Shown here in pieces: positions 40,936 through 52,100 of a DNA stretch of 64,000 nucleotides. The first letter of the stretch is position 1. Each line of letters begins with the position of its first letter. Source of the stretch: Pseudomonadota bacterium (GTDB lineage Bacteria; Pseudomonadota; Gammaproteobacteria; Burkholderiales; Burkholderiaceae_F); contig JAKCCX010000002.1 in the NCBI GenBank assembly GCA_021838715.1, forward strand, positions 29,654-93,653, in the 5' to 3' direction. The position numbers and the translations under genes were made by a program. The notes below the pieces were generated by a model. It did not search any database and had not been told where the DNA came from. It saw only the letters and a program-made list of their open reading frames with translations.

Positions 40936-43596
40936 CTATTGCGCTCCAGGACCGCCTGCCGCCAGGGGATGAAAACCAGGTTCCGCGATGCCCGCCAGGA
41001 CTTCCTGGAGCGCGGCGGCGGCATCCGCGGAGTTCAGGGTGTTGAGGTTCGCCACGGCCCCGTCGCCGCTGTGGGAGATCCGGTCCGCCTGCACTTCGAC
41101 GCAACGCTCGAACAGGTTGCGGACGAAGCGACCGTTGTCGGTTGTCCGGCCCGCGTCGTACAACTGCTGGAACCGGTTGCGCAGGAACGATTCCGCGGTG
41201 GGCTCCAGTACGTACTCGGAGTCGCGGCAAAAGGACTCGAAAATTCCGAAGAGTTCGTTCGGTTCATAGTCGTCGAACTCGATGTAGTGGTTGAAGCGCG
41301 AACGCAGCCCGGGATTGCTTTCGATGAACACCCGCATCGGGTCGGTATATCCGGCAACGATGACCACCAGACGGTCGCGATAGTCCTCCATGGTCTTGAG
41401 GAGCGTATCGATGACTTCCTTGCCGAAGTCGCTTTCCCCGGTGCCTTGCGCCAAGGCATACGCTTCATCGATGAAGAGGATGCCGCCGATGGCCGATTCC
41501 AGCACCTGCCGCGTCTTGAGTGCCGATTGACCGACGTAGCCGGCGACCAGTCCGGCGCGGTCCACCTCGATGAGATGGTTGGAAGCGGTGATTCCCAACG
41601 TGTAATAGAGGTCGGCAAGGATCCGCGCGACCATCGTCTTGCCGGTCCCGGGGTTGCCGACAAACACGAGATGCTGGGAAAACCCGACCGGCGCCCGCCT
41701 CCCCGTTTCGGCACGCGCGTGCTGGATGCGGACAAAGTCGCAAAGGCGGTGCACCTGCGCCTTGACTCGTTCCAGCCCGACCAGACCGTCGAGGCGCTTC
41801 AGCGCCGCCTCATGGCTCGCTTCGACGTCGCCATCCGCCGGCAGTGGGGATCCCGTCGCCTTTTCGACGTCGACCGCGAGGATCGACTTCAGATCGGCGG
41901 TCGACACCTGGGACATCCAGACCACGCGCTGAGCCTGTGCTTCGACGATCTTCTCGAACAGGTTGCGAACGTATCGGGCATTTCCGAAGTGCTGCCGCTG
42001 CTGTCGGATCTCGCGCGCGAACAGCGCTTGCAGGCCGGAATTCGTCGTGTCGCTCAGGGTGTAGGAGGCCTGCTCGCAGAAGTGGATGAGGATCTGCAGC
42101 AGCTCGGCAGCGCTGTAGTCGGGGAACCGGATGTACCGGTTGAAACGCGACGCGAGGCCGGGATTCGAGTTGATGAACTCTTCCATCTCGGATACGTAGC
42201 CTGCCACGATCACCACCAGGTCGTCGCGATGGTTCTCCATCAGCTGCAGCAGCGTTTCGATCGCTTCGCGGCCGAAATCCTGTTCGCCGCCCTTGGCAAG
42301 GGAGTAGGCCTCATCGATGAACAGGATGCCGCCGAGGGCGGATTCCACGATCTTGTGCGTCTTGACCGCCGTTTGGCCGACGTACTCCGCAACCAGGCCC
42401 GCGCGGTCGGTCTCGACGACTTTGTCGGTCTTCAATATGCCCAGTCGGAGATAGAGGCCGGCAATGATCCGAGCCACCGAGGTCTTGCCGGTCCCGGGGT
42501 TGCCGATGAAGACCATGTGCCGGGACGGAAAGTGGGGGACGCTGAGCCCTTGGCGCGCGCGCAGACTCTGCACGTGAATGTAGCTCGCCTGCCGGAAGAT
42601 CTCGCCGCGCACGGCACCCAGCCCTATGAAGCCCGCGAATGCCGCGTCGAGGAAGTCGACGATCGATTCCGCGCCGCGTATCGAGGCTCCGGACATCGAG
42701 GCTGCGGACATCGAGGCTCCGAAAATCGAGGGCCTCGAGCCCGATGGCGTCGAATCCCCCCGGTCGTCGGCGGTCCGTCCGTCGTGCGTTTCCGGGTGCT
42801 GCGGGTTCGCGGCGGATTTCTTGTGCGCGCATTCCGCATACCAATGTCGCGCCTCTTCCAGGTCCTTCGTTACGCCCAGGCCGTTTTCATACATCCGGCC
42901 CAGGCTGTTGCAGGCCTCGGCGTACCCTTGCCCGGCGGCGAGCCGGTTCCAGTGGAGGCTCCTTTCATAGTCGACGGCGACGCCGATCCCGCGTTCGTAG
43001 GCGATGGCCAATGCGCTCTGGGCCTCGGGTCTGCCATGCTCGGCCGCCGATCGGTACCACTCGGCAGCCTCCACGGGGTTCTTCGCCACGCCGTACCCGT
43101 TTGCCAGCGCATAACCAAGGTCATACTGCGCGATCGCATCTCCGTGCTCGGCCGCCAGGCGAAACCAGTGCACGGCCTGCGCCTCGTCCAGCGCAACGCC
43201 CGACCCCACGGCATGGTGATATCCCATTTCGCGCTGCGCCGGTGCGTCGCCGGCATCGGCGGCAAGGCGAAGGCGGCGAATCCCTTCCACGACATCTTCC
43301 GGCACGCCGCGGCCATGCAGCAGCGCAAACGCAAGATAGCGCTGCGCCTCGATATCTCCTTGTTCGGCGGCAAGGCGGAACCAGCGGACGGCTTCCCCTT
43401 CGTCCTTGCCGACCCCTTCGCCATTGGCGTAACGCTGGCCGAGCACGCGCTGCGCGACCGCATCCGGGGGACGGAAGCCGGTTCCCTGGGCGCGTTCGCG
43501 GAGTTCCAGTACCGTGAGTTTTTCGTATTGCATACGCATGAACCAACGCGCACTGACTTCGGTTATCCGGTGCCGGGGGCGCTTGTGTTGCTTCAT
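40936..43596 (-). CDS. Sel1-repeat protein with two CbxX/CfxQ-type AAA+ domains
   Basis: The 886-residue protein is not a recognised named gene. Residues about 45-270 hold six Sel1-like repeats (units such as GEAVRWFRLAAEQGDIEAQ). A Ser/Asp-rich linker carries a 15-bp tandem repeat (near 285-305). Two AAA+ modules follow: Walker A GNPGTGKT near 363 and near 646, each with GGILFIDEAYxLA Walker B, a YVGQ(T/S)A(V/L)KT pore-region motif and SRFN(R/H)YI sensor/arginine segment, the CbxX/CfxQ (CbbX, SpoVK, EccA) pattern. Both ATPase centres look complete. It is cytoplasmic with no membrane helix. ATG 43596 is longest; ATG 43539 or 43533 are alternatives. Likely a remodelling ATPase with a protein-interaction front end. 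Confidence 0.85.
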   Translation of the reverse strand: MKQHKRPRHRITEVSARWFMRMQYEKLTVLELRERAQGTGFRPPDAVAQRVLGQRYANGEGVGKDEGEAVRWFRLAAEQGDIEAQRYLAFALLHGRGVPEDVVEGIRRLRLAADAGDAPAQREMGYHHAVGSGVALDEAQAVHWFRLAAEHGDAIAQYDLGYALANGYGVAKNPVEAAEWYRSAAEHGRPEAQSALAIAYERGIGVAVDYERSLHWNRLAAGQGYAEACNSLGRMYENGLGVTKDLEEARHWYAECAHKKSAANPQHPETHDGRTADDRGDSTPSGSRPSIFGASMSAASMSGASIRGAESIVDFLDAAFAGFIGLGAVRGEIFRQASYIHVQSLRARQGLSVPHFPSRHMVFIGNPGTGKTSVARIIAGLYLRLGILKTDKVVETDRAGLVAEYVGQTAVKTHKIVESALGGILFIDEAYSLAKGGEQDFGREAIETLLQLMENHRDDLVVIVAGYVSEMEEFINSNPGLASRFNRYIRFPDYSAAELLQILIHFCEQASYTLSDTTNSGLQALFAREIRQQRQHFGNARYVRNLFEKIVEAQAQRVVWMSQVSTADLKSILAVDVEKATGSPLPADGDVEASHEAALKRLDGLVGLERVKAQVHRLCDFVRIQHARAETGRRAPVGFSQHLVFVGNPGTGKTMVARILADLYYTLGITASNHLIEVDRAGLVAGYVGQSALKTRQVLESAIGGILFIDEAYALAQGTGESDFGKEVIDTLLKTMEDYRDRLVVIVAGYTDPMRVFIESNPGLRSRFNHYIEFDDYEPNELFGIFESFCRDSEYVLEPTAESFLRNRFQQLYDAGRTTDNGRFVRNLFERCVEVQADRISHSGDGAVANLNTLNSADAAAALQEVLAGIAEPGFHPLAAGGPGAQ
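42680..42739 (-). repeat. four 15-nt tandem repeats in the Sel1-AAA linker
   Basis: Units of ATCGAGGCTCCGGAC (plus strand) start at 42680, 42695, 42710 and 42725, the last imperfect. On the coding strand they give five-residue units GASMS/AASMS/GASIR in the flexible linker between the Sel1 and first AAA+ domains. Confidence 0.85.
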
Positions 43597-43762
43597 CCGT
43601 CAGCCCGACCGCAAAGACCCGTTCCGGATCCGCGGGAGTGGCCGCATGCCGGACGAGGGAAATTATCCGCGCAAAACGGGCCCCGCAGCCAGGAAATCCG
43701 TTCCGGCGTGCCGGGCAGCACGACTTCCGTCGTGGTGCCACTCGCTCTCGGCGACTTCGGGC

Positions 43763-43798
43763 GTCCGGCCGCAGCGCCGGGCAACTTCCGATGATTCG
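43763..43798 (+). repeat. 36-nt direct repeat, left copy
   Basis: This segment matches 53431-53466 at 34 of 36 positions, in the same orientation. The two copies flank the IS66 remnant and two-partner secretion genes, so they may be target-site or recombination scars, or relics of one duplicated element. Confidence 0.85.
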
Positions 43799-43852
43799 AG
43801 ATGGACGGTCTGCGCCGACTGAATTTTGATCCGGGGGCGACAGCAAAGCAGC

Positions 43853-44201
43853 GTGGTCATCGAGAAGATCGAGAAGATCGAGTCGATGCTGCTCGCACAC
43901 CAGCACTCGGTTGTGTCGGGTTCCGAACCGGGCAAGGCGCTGTTTTACCTGGCCGGGCAATGGTCAAAACTCATCCGCTTCCTTGATCGCGGCGACGTCG
44001 GCCTGGACAACCACTTCTGTGAGAACGCGTTGCGCCCCTTCGCGATTGGCCGCAAGAAATCCTCGTGCTCCTGCCCGCCGCCAAGACCGCCGACGACTAC
44101 GACGCGCTCTTGCCCTGGCGGGTCGCTTCGTCGAAACCCTGATTCCGCCTCTACCATGCTCCGTTACCCCGGCATAGCGGTGGGGTTCCTCGATCGCTTA
44201 C
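43853..44201 (+). mobile_element. IS66-family transposase (TnpC) remnant
   Basis: The frame contains GKALFYLAGQWSKLIRFLDRGD, GLDNHFCENALRPFAIGRK, a segment characteristic of the C-terminal part of IS66 TnpC. A deletion of about 50 codons then shifts frame, after which AKTADDYDALLPWRV, the IS66 C-terminal motif, appears. The sequence GTGGGGTTCCTCGATCGCTTAC ending at 44201 resembles an IS66 right terminal repeat. The N-terminal two thirds of TnpC, TnpA and TnpB are absent. The 230 nt before it (43597-43825) show no recognisable gene apart from the 36-nt repeat. Confidence 0.8.
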
Positions 44202-44365
44202 CGACGGTTGCCGTGTTCTGTCGAAATCGCTTGAAAATCGGGCGCTATTGAGCCCGTTGCCGTCGCGCAGGGCTCCCAGAATGGAGGCTGACGGGAGCAG
44301 GGTTTTTTGTCCCCGGTGGTGCAGCCCAGCCACGCGTCAAGCCAACAAGAAAAAATGGGGGTTCC

Positions 44366-46018
44366 ATGATGGGCGGGAAAGTCCTTGCGTTCGCGTGCGT
44401 TGCCGCGATTTGCGGCACGGCGTTTGCGGCGGAGCCGCCCGGCGGCGGGAACATTCTTCAGGCGATGCCGCAGATTCCTGCGCCGGCGAAGCCGGTTCCG
44501 GAGATCCGGATCGAGCGCGGCGGCGTGTCGTCGGGCGCGGTGACGGATCGCACATTGATTGTCGTCAAACATCTGCGCATCACTGGCGCGCAGGCATATC
44601 CCGATGACCGGCTGATTGCGGTTTCCGGGTTTGCGCCGGGGACATTCACGCTTTCCGATCTGCGCAAGATGGCGGAACGGATCACGGCCTTTTATCGCAA
44701 GCACGGGTATTTCGTCGCGCGCGCCTACGTTCCGGCGCAGGAGATCCGCAATGCCACGGTCACGATCCACGTGATCGAAGGGCGGTATGGGCAGGTTTCG
44801 ATCCACAACCAGACGAATCTCTCCGGCCGTCTGGCGAAGCAATTGCTGGGCACGGTGCGAAGCGGAGAAGCGGTGCAGGCCGCCCCGCTGGAACGGGGCT
44901 TGTTGCTGCTCTCGGATGTTCCGGGGGTGGACGTGCGTTCGACCCTGGTGCCGGGCGCTTCGGTCGGTGCCTCGAACCTGATCGTGAAGGTCACGCCCGG
45001 GCCCAAAGTGTCGGGGAGTTTCTACGGCGACAACGAGGGCAACCCGTACACGGGGTCGAACCGGGTGGGGATGAACTTTACGCTCAACGATCCGACCGGG
45101 CATGGCGATGCGCTGTCTGGCAACGTCCTGCATTCCACCGGCGAGGACTACGGGCGCGTGGCCTACCAGACGCAGATCGGCGCGGCCAAGATGGGGGTGG
45201 CGCTTGCCGACATGGGATACCTGCTCGGCAACGCGTTTGCCGGCCTGAACGCCAACGGAACGGCGAAGATCAAGAGCATTTATGGGAGCTACCCGATTCT
45301 TCGCGGGCGGGCGAACAATTTGTACGCGCAACTCGATTACGACGACAAGCAGTTCGAGGATCTGGTGAACGCCACCGCGTCGGTGTCGGACCGGCATGCC
45401 GGGGTCTGGATGGCCAACGTCAATGGGGATCATCGCGACCCTGGTGGTGCCGACACCTATTCGTTCACCTTCACCGATGGGCGGATCGACATTCAGAACG
45501 CGGCGGCGCTCACGCAGGACGCGAGCACGGCGCGTTCTGCGGGGCAGTATGAGAAGTTTTCGCTATCGACGTAGCGCGAGCAGATGGTGACCGACACGAT
45601 GTCGTTCTACGGGGCCCTGCACGGGCAGGTGGCCTCCAAAAATCTCGACATCTCCGAGAAGATGGAGTTGGGCGGCGCCGATGGAGTGCGGGCCTATCCG
45701 GAGGGCGAGGCGTTCGGCGACGAGGGCTATGTGCTCAATCTTGAGGCGCACAAGCTGGTTTCGTGGAACGCGATTCCGGGTCAGAAGCAGTTGGTGGCGT
45801 TTGTGGACACGGGGCTGATGAAGCTCGACAAGACGCCCTGGGCGGCGGGGCTGAACGTGCGCAAGCTCTCCGGGTTCGGGTTTGGGGTGAACTGGATCGC
45901 TAGCGAGAACCGGTTTCTCGTGAAGACGTACTACGCGCACACCCTGGGCGCCGCGCTTGCGACCTCGATTCCGTCCGGTTCGAGCCAGTTCTGGATCCAG
46001 GCGGTGCGCTATTTCTGA
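44366..46018 (+). pseudogene. two-partner secretion transporter (TpsB/ShlB/FhaC family), interrupted by one in-frame TAG
   Basis: TpsB proteins are outer-membrane barrels that export the partner TpsA. The frame runs 402 codons from ATG 44366, meets TAG at 45572-45574 and continues in the same frame to 46018, giving 550 residues plus the amber position, the normal family size. Visible are a signal peptide (MMGGKVLAFACVAAICGTAFA), a POTRA domain (about 65-145, LRITGAQAYPDDRL to VIEGRYGQV), the barrel motif LGGADGVRAYPEGEAFGDEG (after the stop) and an aromatic terminal strand FWIQAVRYF. No frameshift is involved. It may be a nonsense allele, a sequencing error or a suppressed codon. The partner gene follows after 86 nt. 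Confidence 0.85.
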
Positions 46019-46026
46019 TTTTCCTG

Positions 46027-46046
46027 CCCCACATTCTTATGTGGGG
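46027..46046 (+). promoter_or_regulatory. hairpins between tpsB and tpsA
   Basis: CCCCACAT (46027-46034) and ATGTGGGG (46039-46046) form a perfect 8-bp stem with loop TCTT; a second stem GGCGGC/GCCGCC (46069-46082) lies just ahead of the tpsA ribosome site. Without T-runs they are likelier to modulate mRNA stability or tpsA translation than to terminate. Confidence 0.5.
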
Positions 46047-46104
46047 TGGGGGCGTGATGGTTGGTAGTGGCGGCTCGCCGCCAGAGAAAAACAGGACCAG
46101 GGCC

Positions 46105-49100
46105 ATGAACAAAATCCACCGCTCGCTGTGGAACGAGATTGCTGGAAATTTTGTTGCGGCTTCGGAATTGGCGTCCAGTCGGGGCAGGCGGACGTCGTCC
46201 GAGCGCGGTTGCGGCGTCATTCCGGGGGGCGCGGGATTTGCGGCCAATGCACTGGCGGCATCCGTTCTGCTGGCATTGGGGGCAAATACCTGGGCGCTTC
46301 CTGCGGGCGGGTCGGTATCGGTGGGGGCTGCCAGCATTGCCGGATCAGGCAATGCCATGACGATCACGCAGTCGACCCAGAACGCAGCGATCAACTGGCA
46401 GAGCTTCAATATCGGTGCCAACGAGGCGGTGACCTTCGTTCAGCCCAATGCGACTTCGGTGATCCTCAATCGCGTGCAAGGTTCGGATCCGTCGAGCATT
46501 CTGGGGAGCCTGAACGCCAATGGCAAAGTGTTCCTGATCAATCCGAATGGGATCTTGTTCGGCAAGGGGGCGTCGGTCAACGTGGGCGGGCTGGTGGCCT
46601 CGACTCTGGGGATTTCCGACGCCGACTTCGTGGCCGGCAAGTACCGCTTTCGCGGAACGGGCGCAGCCGGTGTGCAGAATCAAGGGTCGATCACCGCGGC
46701 CGATGGCGGCTACGTTGCGCTCCTGGGGGCGAGCGTATCGAATCAGGGAGTGATTTCGGCAAGGCTGGGAACTGTGGATCTGGCGGCGGGCAGCGCCGTG
46801 ACGCTGGATGTTGCCGGGGACGGGCTGCTGAGCGTCGCGATCGACCAGGGGGCGCTGAACGCCTTGGCGCAAAACGGCGGTTTGATTCGGGCCGACGGCG
46901 GGCAGGTATTGCTCACCACGCAGGCCGCCGGGAAGCTTCTCGGCACGGCCGTGAACGACACCGGCATCATCGAAGCGCAGACCGTCGAAAACCATGCGGG
47001 GACGATCCGTCTTCTGGGGGATATGCAGTCGGGCACGGTGCGTGTTGGGGGGACGATCGATGCCAGCGCCCCCAATGGCGGAAACGGCGGCAACATCGAA
47101 ACCAGTGCCGCCAAAGTCGACGTCGCCGCAAACGCCCGGATCACGACCGCGGCTCCGCAGGGTTTGGCAGGAACCTGGCTGCTCGATCCTTACAACGTGA
47201 CAATTCAATCGGGCACCAGTACCGGATACGCGACGAACCCCTACGCGCCAAGCGCCGCCAGCAGCATTGACCCGTCGACGATCGTAGCGGCACTCAATGC
47301 CGGCAGTAACGTGACCATCACCACCGGCGGTGCCGGCGGCACGTCGAGCGCCGACATCACGGTCGCCAGCAGCATCGTCACCGGCGCGATGGCGGGCAAC
47401 GCCACGCTGACCCTGCAGGCCCAGAGCGACATCCTGCTGAACAGCAACGTCAGCATCGATGCCACGCAGAATGGCAATACCAAGGCGCTCAACGTCGTGC
47501 TGCAGTCCAACTCCGCAAACACCGGCGGATCGATCTACTTCAACTCTGGCGCGTCGATCCTGAGCCATGGTGGCTCGATCACGCTGGGCGGCGGCAGCAA
47601 TCTGAGCACTGACTATGCCCAGGGCCGCAGTGGCGGCGCCACCTGGGACGGTATCGGGTTGCTTGGCAACAACCAATTGGTATCGGCGGGCGGCAACATC
47701 ACGCTGCGCGGCTCAGGCTACGCGACCAATAATACGAACAGCAACTGGAGCCTGGCCGGTGTCCAGATCGTCAACGGCTCGACCATCGATGCCGGCAGTG
47801 GCACGATTTCGATCACCGGGGTGGCGAATGATCTTGCGAGCACCACCGGGGGCTATCGCAATGGCGTCGAGATCGACGGCAACAACGGCAGCTACAGCGG
47901 CAGCGGCAGCGCGGTTACGCTGCGTTCGACCAACACCACGGCAGGCGCCGTCGACATCACCGGCACCCAGGGCCTGGGTTCGGTCTCCATCGCGAGTTAT
48001 GGCGAAGCGGTCAGCATCGACAATACCAATCTGGATGTCAGCGGCGGCCTGACCATCGCGGGTAACACGACGGCATTTTCCATCGTGACCCTGGCGCCTT
48101 CGGGCAACTCGGCCAGCCTGGCCATCACCCCGACGCCCGGGAGTTCCTTCAGCAACCCCTTCACGTGGAGCGGCAGTGCGTCGGGGAGCAATCTCGTCGG
48201 CGGTGGCTCGATCGGCGGCCTGACCATCGACAACGTCGCCAGCCTCGGAGGCCTGACCATCGGCGCGCCAGGAAATGCCGCAGTCGTGACGGTGAGCACC
48301 CCGCAGGTAGTGGCCGGGCCGATCAGCATCTACGGCGGTACGGTCGACCTCAACACTGATCTGACCAGCACCGCGGCGGGCTCGCCGATCCTGGTGCAAG
48401 CCACCGGCTCGATCGTGCAGGCCGCGTCGACCAGCGTCAGCAGTCAGGGTGGCAACGTCACCTATGACAGCAACGCCAGCGATTCCGGGGCCGGCTATGT
48501 CTGGCTGCAGGGCACCTCGGCCGGGGCGGGGGCCGGCATCACGACCAACGGCGGCAACATCACCTTGTCGGGCGGAAGCAACCCAGCCACCGGGTACGCC
48601 ACCGGGGACAGCAGCACCAACGGCAACGGTGTCACCCTGGACACCGTGACCCTGCTGTCGGGCGGAGGCAACATCGTGGTTCGAGGGCAGAGCGCCACGT
48701 CCAATCCGAGCTATACCACGTCGGATGGCGCCGGTGGCAACAACGACGGCATCCGCATGTACGGCAGCAGCGTGATCAACGCCGGCGCCGGGACTATTGA
48801 TCTGCAAGGGGTGGCGGTCGGCAATGCTGCGGGCCAGTCCAGCAACGCGATCGAAACCAGTAACAATGGATATACGCAGATCCTGTCCTCCGCAACCAAC
48901 ACGACCGCCATTACGCTGTTCGGCGACGCCAGCGGAGCGATCGGCTCCACCAATAACAATTGGGGCACCTTTCTTTGGGGCGGCAATACCTCCGGCCTCG
49001 TGATTGCGGCCACGGGGGCGGGTGGCGGCATTTCACTGGATGGCAAGGGCGGAAGCACCGCGCTCAGCGCCGCGGGCGTCCACATGGAACCGAACACCTA

Positions 49101-52100
49101 TGTGCTGGCGGCCAGCGGCGCGATCACGTTGGCCGGCACCGCGGGGCCGAACTCGCAGTACAGCGCGGTCGACATCAACGGCACGGTGGGATTCGTGCCC
49201 TCGCTGCCGCAGGGATTCGGCATCGCTTCGCCGGTGACATCCTCGAGCAGCAATATCTCGATCACCGCGGACGGCTTCAGCGCCGATCATGTGTTTGGCA
49301 GCGGCACTTTCACCGGCAGTGCGGTGCAGAGCACGGGCACGCTCACCATCGCGCCCCGAACGACGGGCATGGCGCTGGCGGTGCAGACCAGCGCACCGGC
49401 GGCGGGCACGTTGTGGATCGACCCGACGAACATGTTCGGCAGCAGCGGGCTGTTCAAGACCGGCTTCAGAAGTTTCGTGTTCGGCTCGAGCACGACGGGC
49501 ACGGTTACCCTGGACAATTACAATTTCGACAACGCCACGACACTCGTTACCGGTGCCAATGCGGTGTTGGGCAGCGTGGTCATTCCGAACTACGCGCTGA
49601 CGGTCAACGTCACGGGCAACGGCACGGTGACGCAGACCGGGGCGCTGAACTCTTCGGGGCTGGCTCTCGACGCTTCCTCCTCGGCGGTGACGCTGGACAA
49701 TGGGGGCGACAACATCGGTACCCTGGCCGCCAATGTCGCGTCGCTGTCGCTGCGCGACGCCGGCACGCTGACGGTGGGTTCTGTCGGAGGACTCAATGGG
49801 ATATCAGCCTCCGGGACCCTGGACGTCGAGACCAGCGCTGGCAATCTGACCCTGGCGCAGAACGTCGCCACGACCAGCACTTCTTCCGCCGCCATCGTCC
49901 TCGACGCGGGCAACGCTACGGCCGCGGGCAGTTCCACCGGGGGGGACATCGTGCTTACTGGCAGCCCGAGCGTGACCACGGGTGCCGGCGGCCGGGCGGT
50001 ACTGTACACCGGCAGTGTCGCGGGCAGCACGGGGGTGACGGCGCTGATCGGAGCCGGTTCGGGAAACTTCCGGTACGACAGCACGCAGTCGACCTCAAAC
50101 TTCAGCACGGCACTGGGTAATAGCGGAAGCTTCGCGGTGTACCGTGAACAGCCGATGCTCCTGGTGACGCCTGGTGCAAGAAGTATGACCTATGGCGCTG
50201 CTCTGCCGACCTTCAGCGGCACCTACAGCGGTTATGTAAACGGCGATACCTCCGCCGGGGTGGTGGGAGGTGCGGCCACATGGTCGGTTTCCGGCGCGCG
50301 ATCCACGTCGGGCAATCCCGTAGCCGGAACGCACGACGTGGCCTACGTGTCGGGCCTGACCAGCAGCCTGGGCTACGGCTTCACCGACAACGCGGTCAGC
50401 AGCGGCGAATTGAACGTGGGCCAACTCGCGCTGACGGGAGCGCAGATTGCGGTGGGCAGTTCGACGTATGGCTCGCCGGTGGTGGCAGGAACGGTGACGT
50501 TCGGAAATTCCATCAGCGGGGATAAGGTGACGGCCACCGCCAGCATCGACAACCCGGTGAACAGCGCAAGCGGCCATCTCGACGCGGGCAGTTACACGCA
50601 AAGCGTCGGCACGATCCTCGGCGGCGCGGACTCCGGCAACTACACGTTTGCAGGCTACACGACGCCCACGGCGAACTATGTGGTCAACCCGCTGGCGCTG
50701 ACGGTCAGCGGCGAGACGGCGGCCAACAAGGTGTACGACGCCACGACCATCGCCAGCTTGAGTGGAGGTACTTTGCCGGGCGTGCTGTCTGGCGACAACG
50801 TCACCTTGGTGCAGGTGGGCAGTTTCGACACACCCAATGTCGGCAATGCGGTGACGGTGACGGCGGCCGACACGATTACGGGCGCTTCAGCGGGAAATTA
50901 CGTGCTAAGCCAACCCACGGCGCTGAGTGCGAACATCACCCCGGCGCCGCTTATGGAGACGGCCAACACGACGAGCATGACGTATGGCGGATCGCTGCCG
51001 TTGCTGACCGGGTCGCTGACGGGGTTCGTGAACGGGCAGACGCAATCGAGCGCGACGAGCGGGACGCTGACCTTTGGCACGACTGCGAGTTCGTCGAGCC
51101 CGGCAGGAAGCTATGCGATCACCGGCAGCGGTGTGACGCCGGACGGCAACTACACGATCGTGCAGGCGGGTACGAACGGCACGGCGCTAACGGTGAACAA
51201 GGCGCCGCTGACGATCACGGCCTCTGGGCAGACGACGACGTACGGCACGGCGCTCGCCTTGGGCACGAGCGCCTATACGGACACTGGCCTGGTCAACCGC
51301 GACGCGATTTCCGTGGTGACGCTGACGCAAGGCGGCAACACCGTGGTTCCGGGTACGCAGTCGGCGGGGATCTACACGGGTTTGAGCAACGGGATCGTGG
51401 CGAGCGCCACGGGCACGGGGCTGTCGAACTACACGATCAGCTATGTGCCGGGGACGCTCACCATCGATCCCAAGACGTTGACGGTGAGTGGCGAGACGGC
51501 GCAAAACAAGGTCTACGATGGGACGACGACGGCGACGCTTACGGGCGGAACGTTGGTGGGCGTGCTTTCGAGTGATGCCGCGAACGTGAATTTTGCGCAA
51601 GCCGGCACGTTCGCAAGCCAGAACGTCGGAACCAATATGGCGGTGACGGCCGGCGACGGCATTTCGGGACCCGCCGCCGGTAACTACCGACTGACGCAGC
51701 CGACAGGGCTTGCCGCCACCATCACGCAGCTGTCATCGGTGACGTGGACCGGCGGCAGCAGCGGCAACTGGTTCGATCCGGCGAACTGGGCGGGCGGTGC
51801 GGTGCCGGACCTGTCGAATGTGGCCAATGTCACGATTCCGAGCGGCGTGACGGTGACGTTCAACGGGAATGCCGTGGTGGCCCCCGCGCAAGGGGGGCCG
51901 GTAAGCCTGGCCAGCCTGGGGACGGCGGGCAATTTGAGCATGGTTGCGGGCACGCTCAACGTCGCCGGCAACATGCAACTTGGGGCGCTCACGCAGACGG
52001 GAGGCACGATCACCAATGACGGCACGCTGACGGTGACCACGATGACGCAACGGGGCGGGACGCTCGGCGGATCGGGCGGCATCCAGGATAACGGAAATCT

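Noticed and set aside
42660..42740. CRISPR-like short repeats near 42.7 kb
   Set aside because: Units are 15 nt, contiguous without spacers, and in frame inside a coding gene.
44272..44308. GCTCCC/GGGAGC stem followed by T6 upstream of tpsB as a terminator
   Set aside because: The stem is only 6 bp with a 15-nt loop and the T-run begins 4 nt after it; too weak to call.
45574..45584. Frameshift as the cause of the tpsB split
   Set aside because: The reading frame is identical on both sides of the TAG, so a single nonsense codon explains it.
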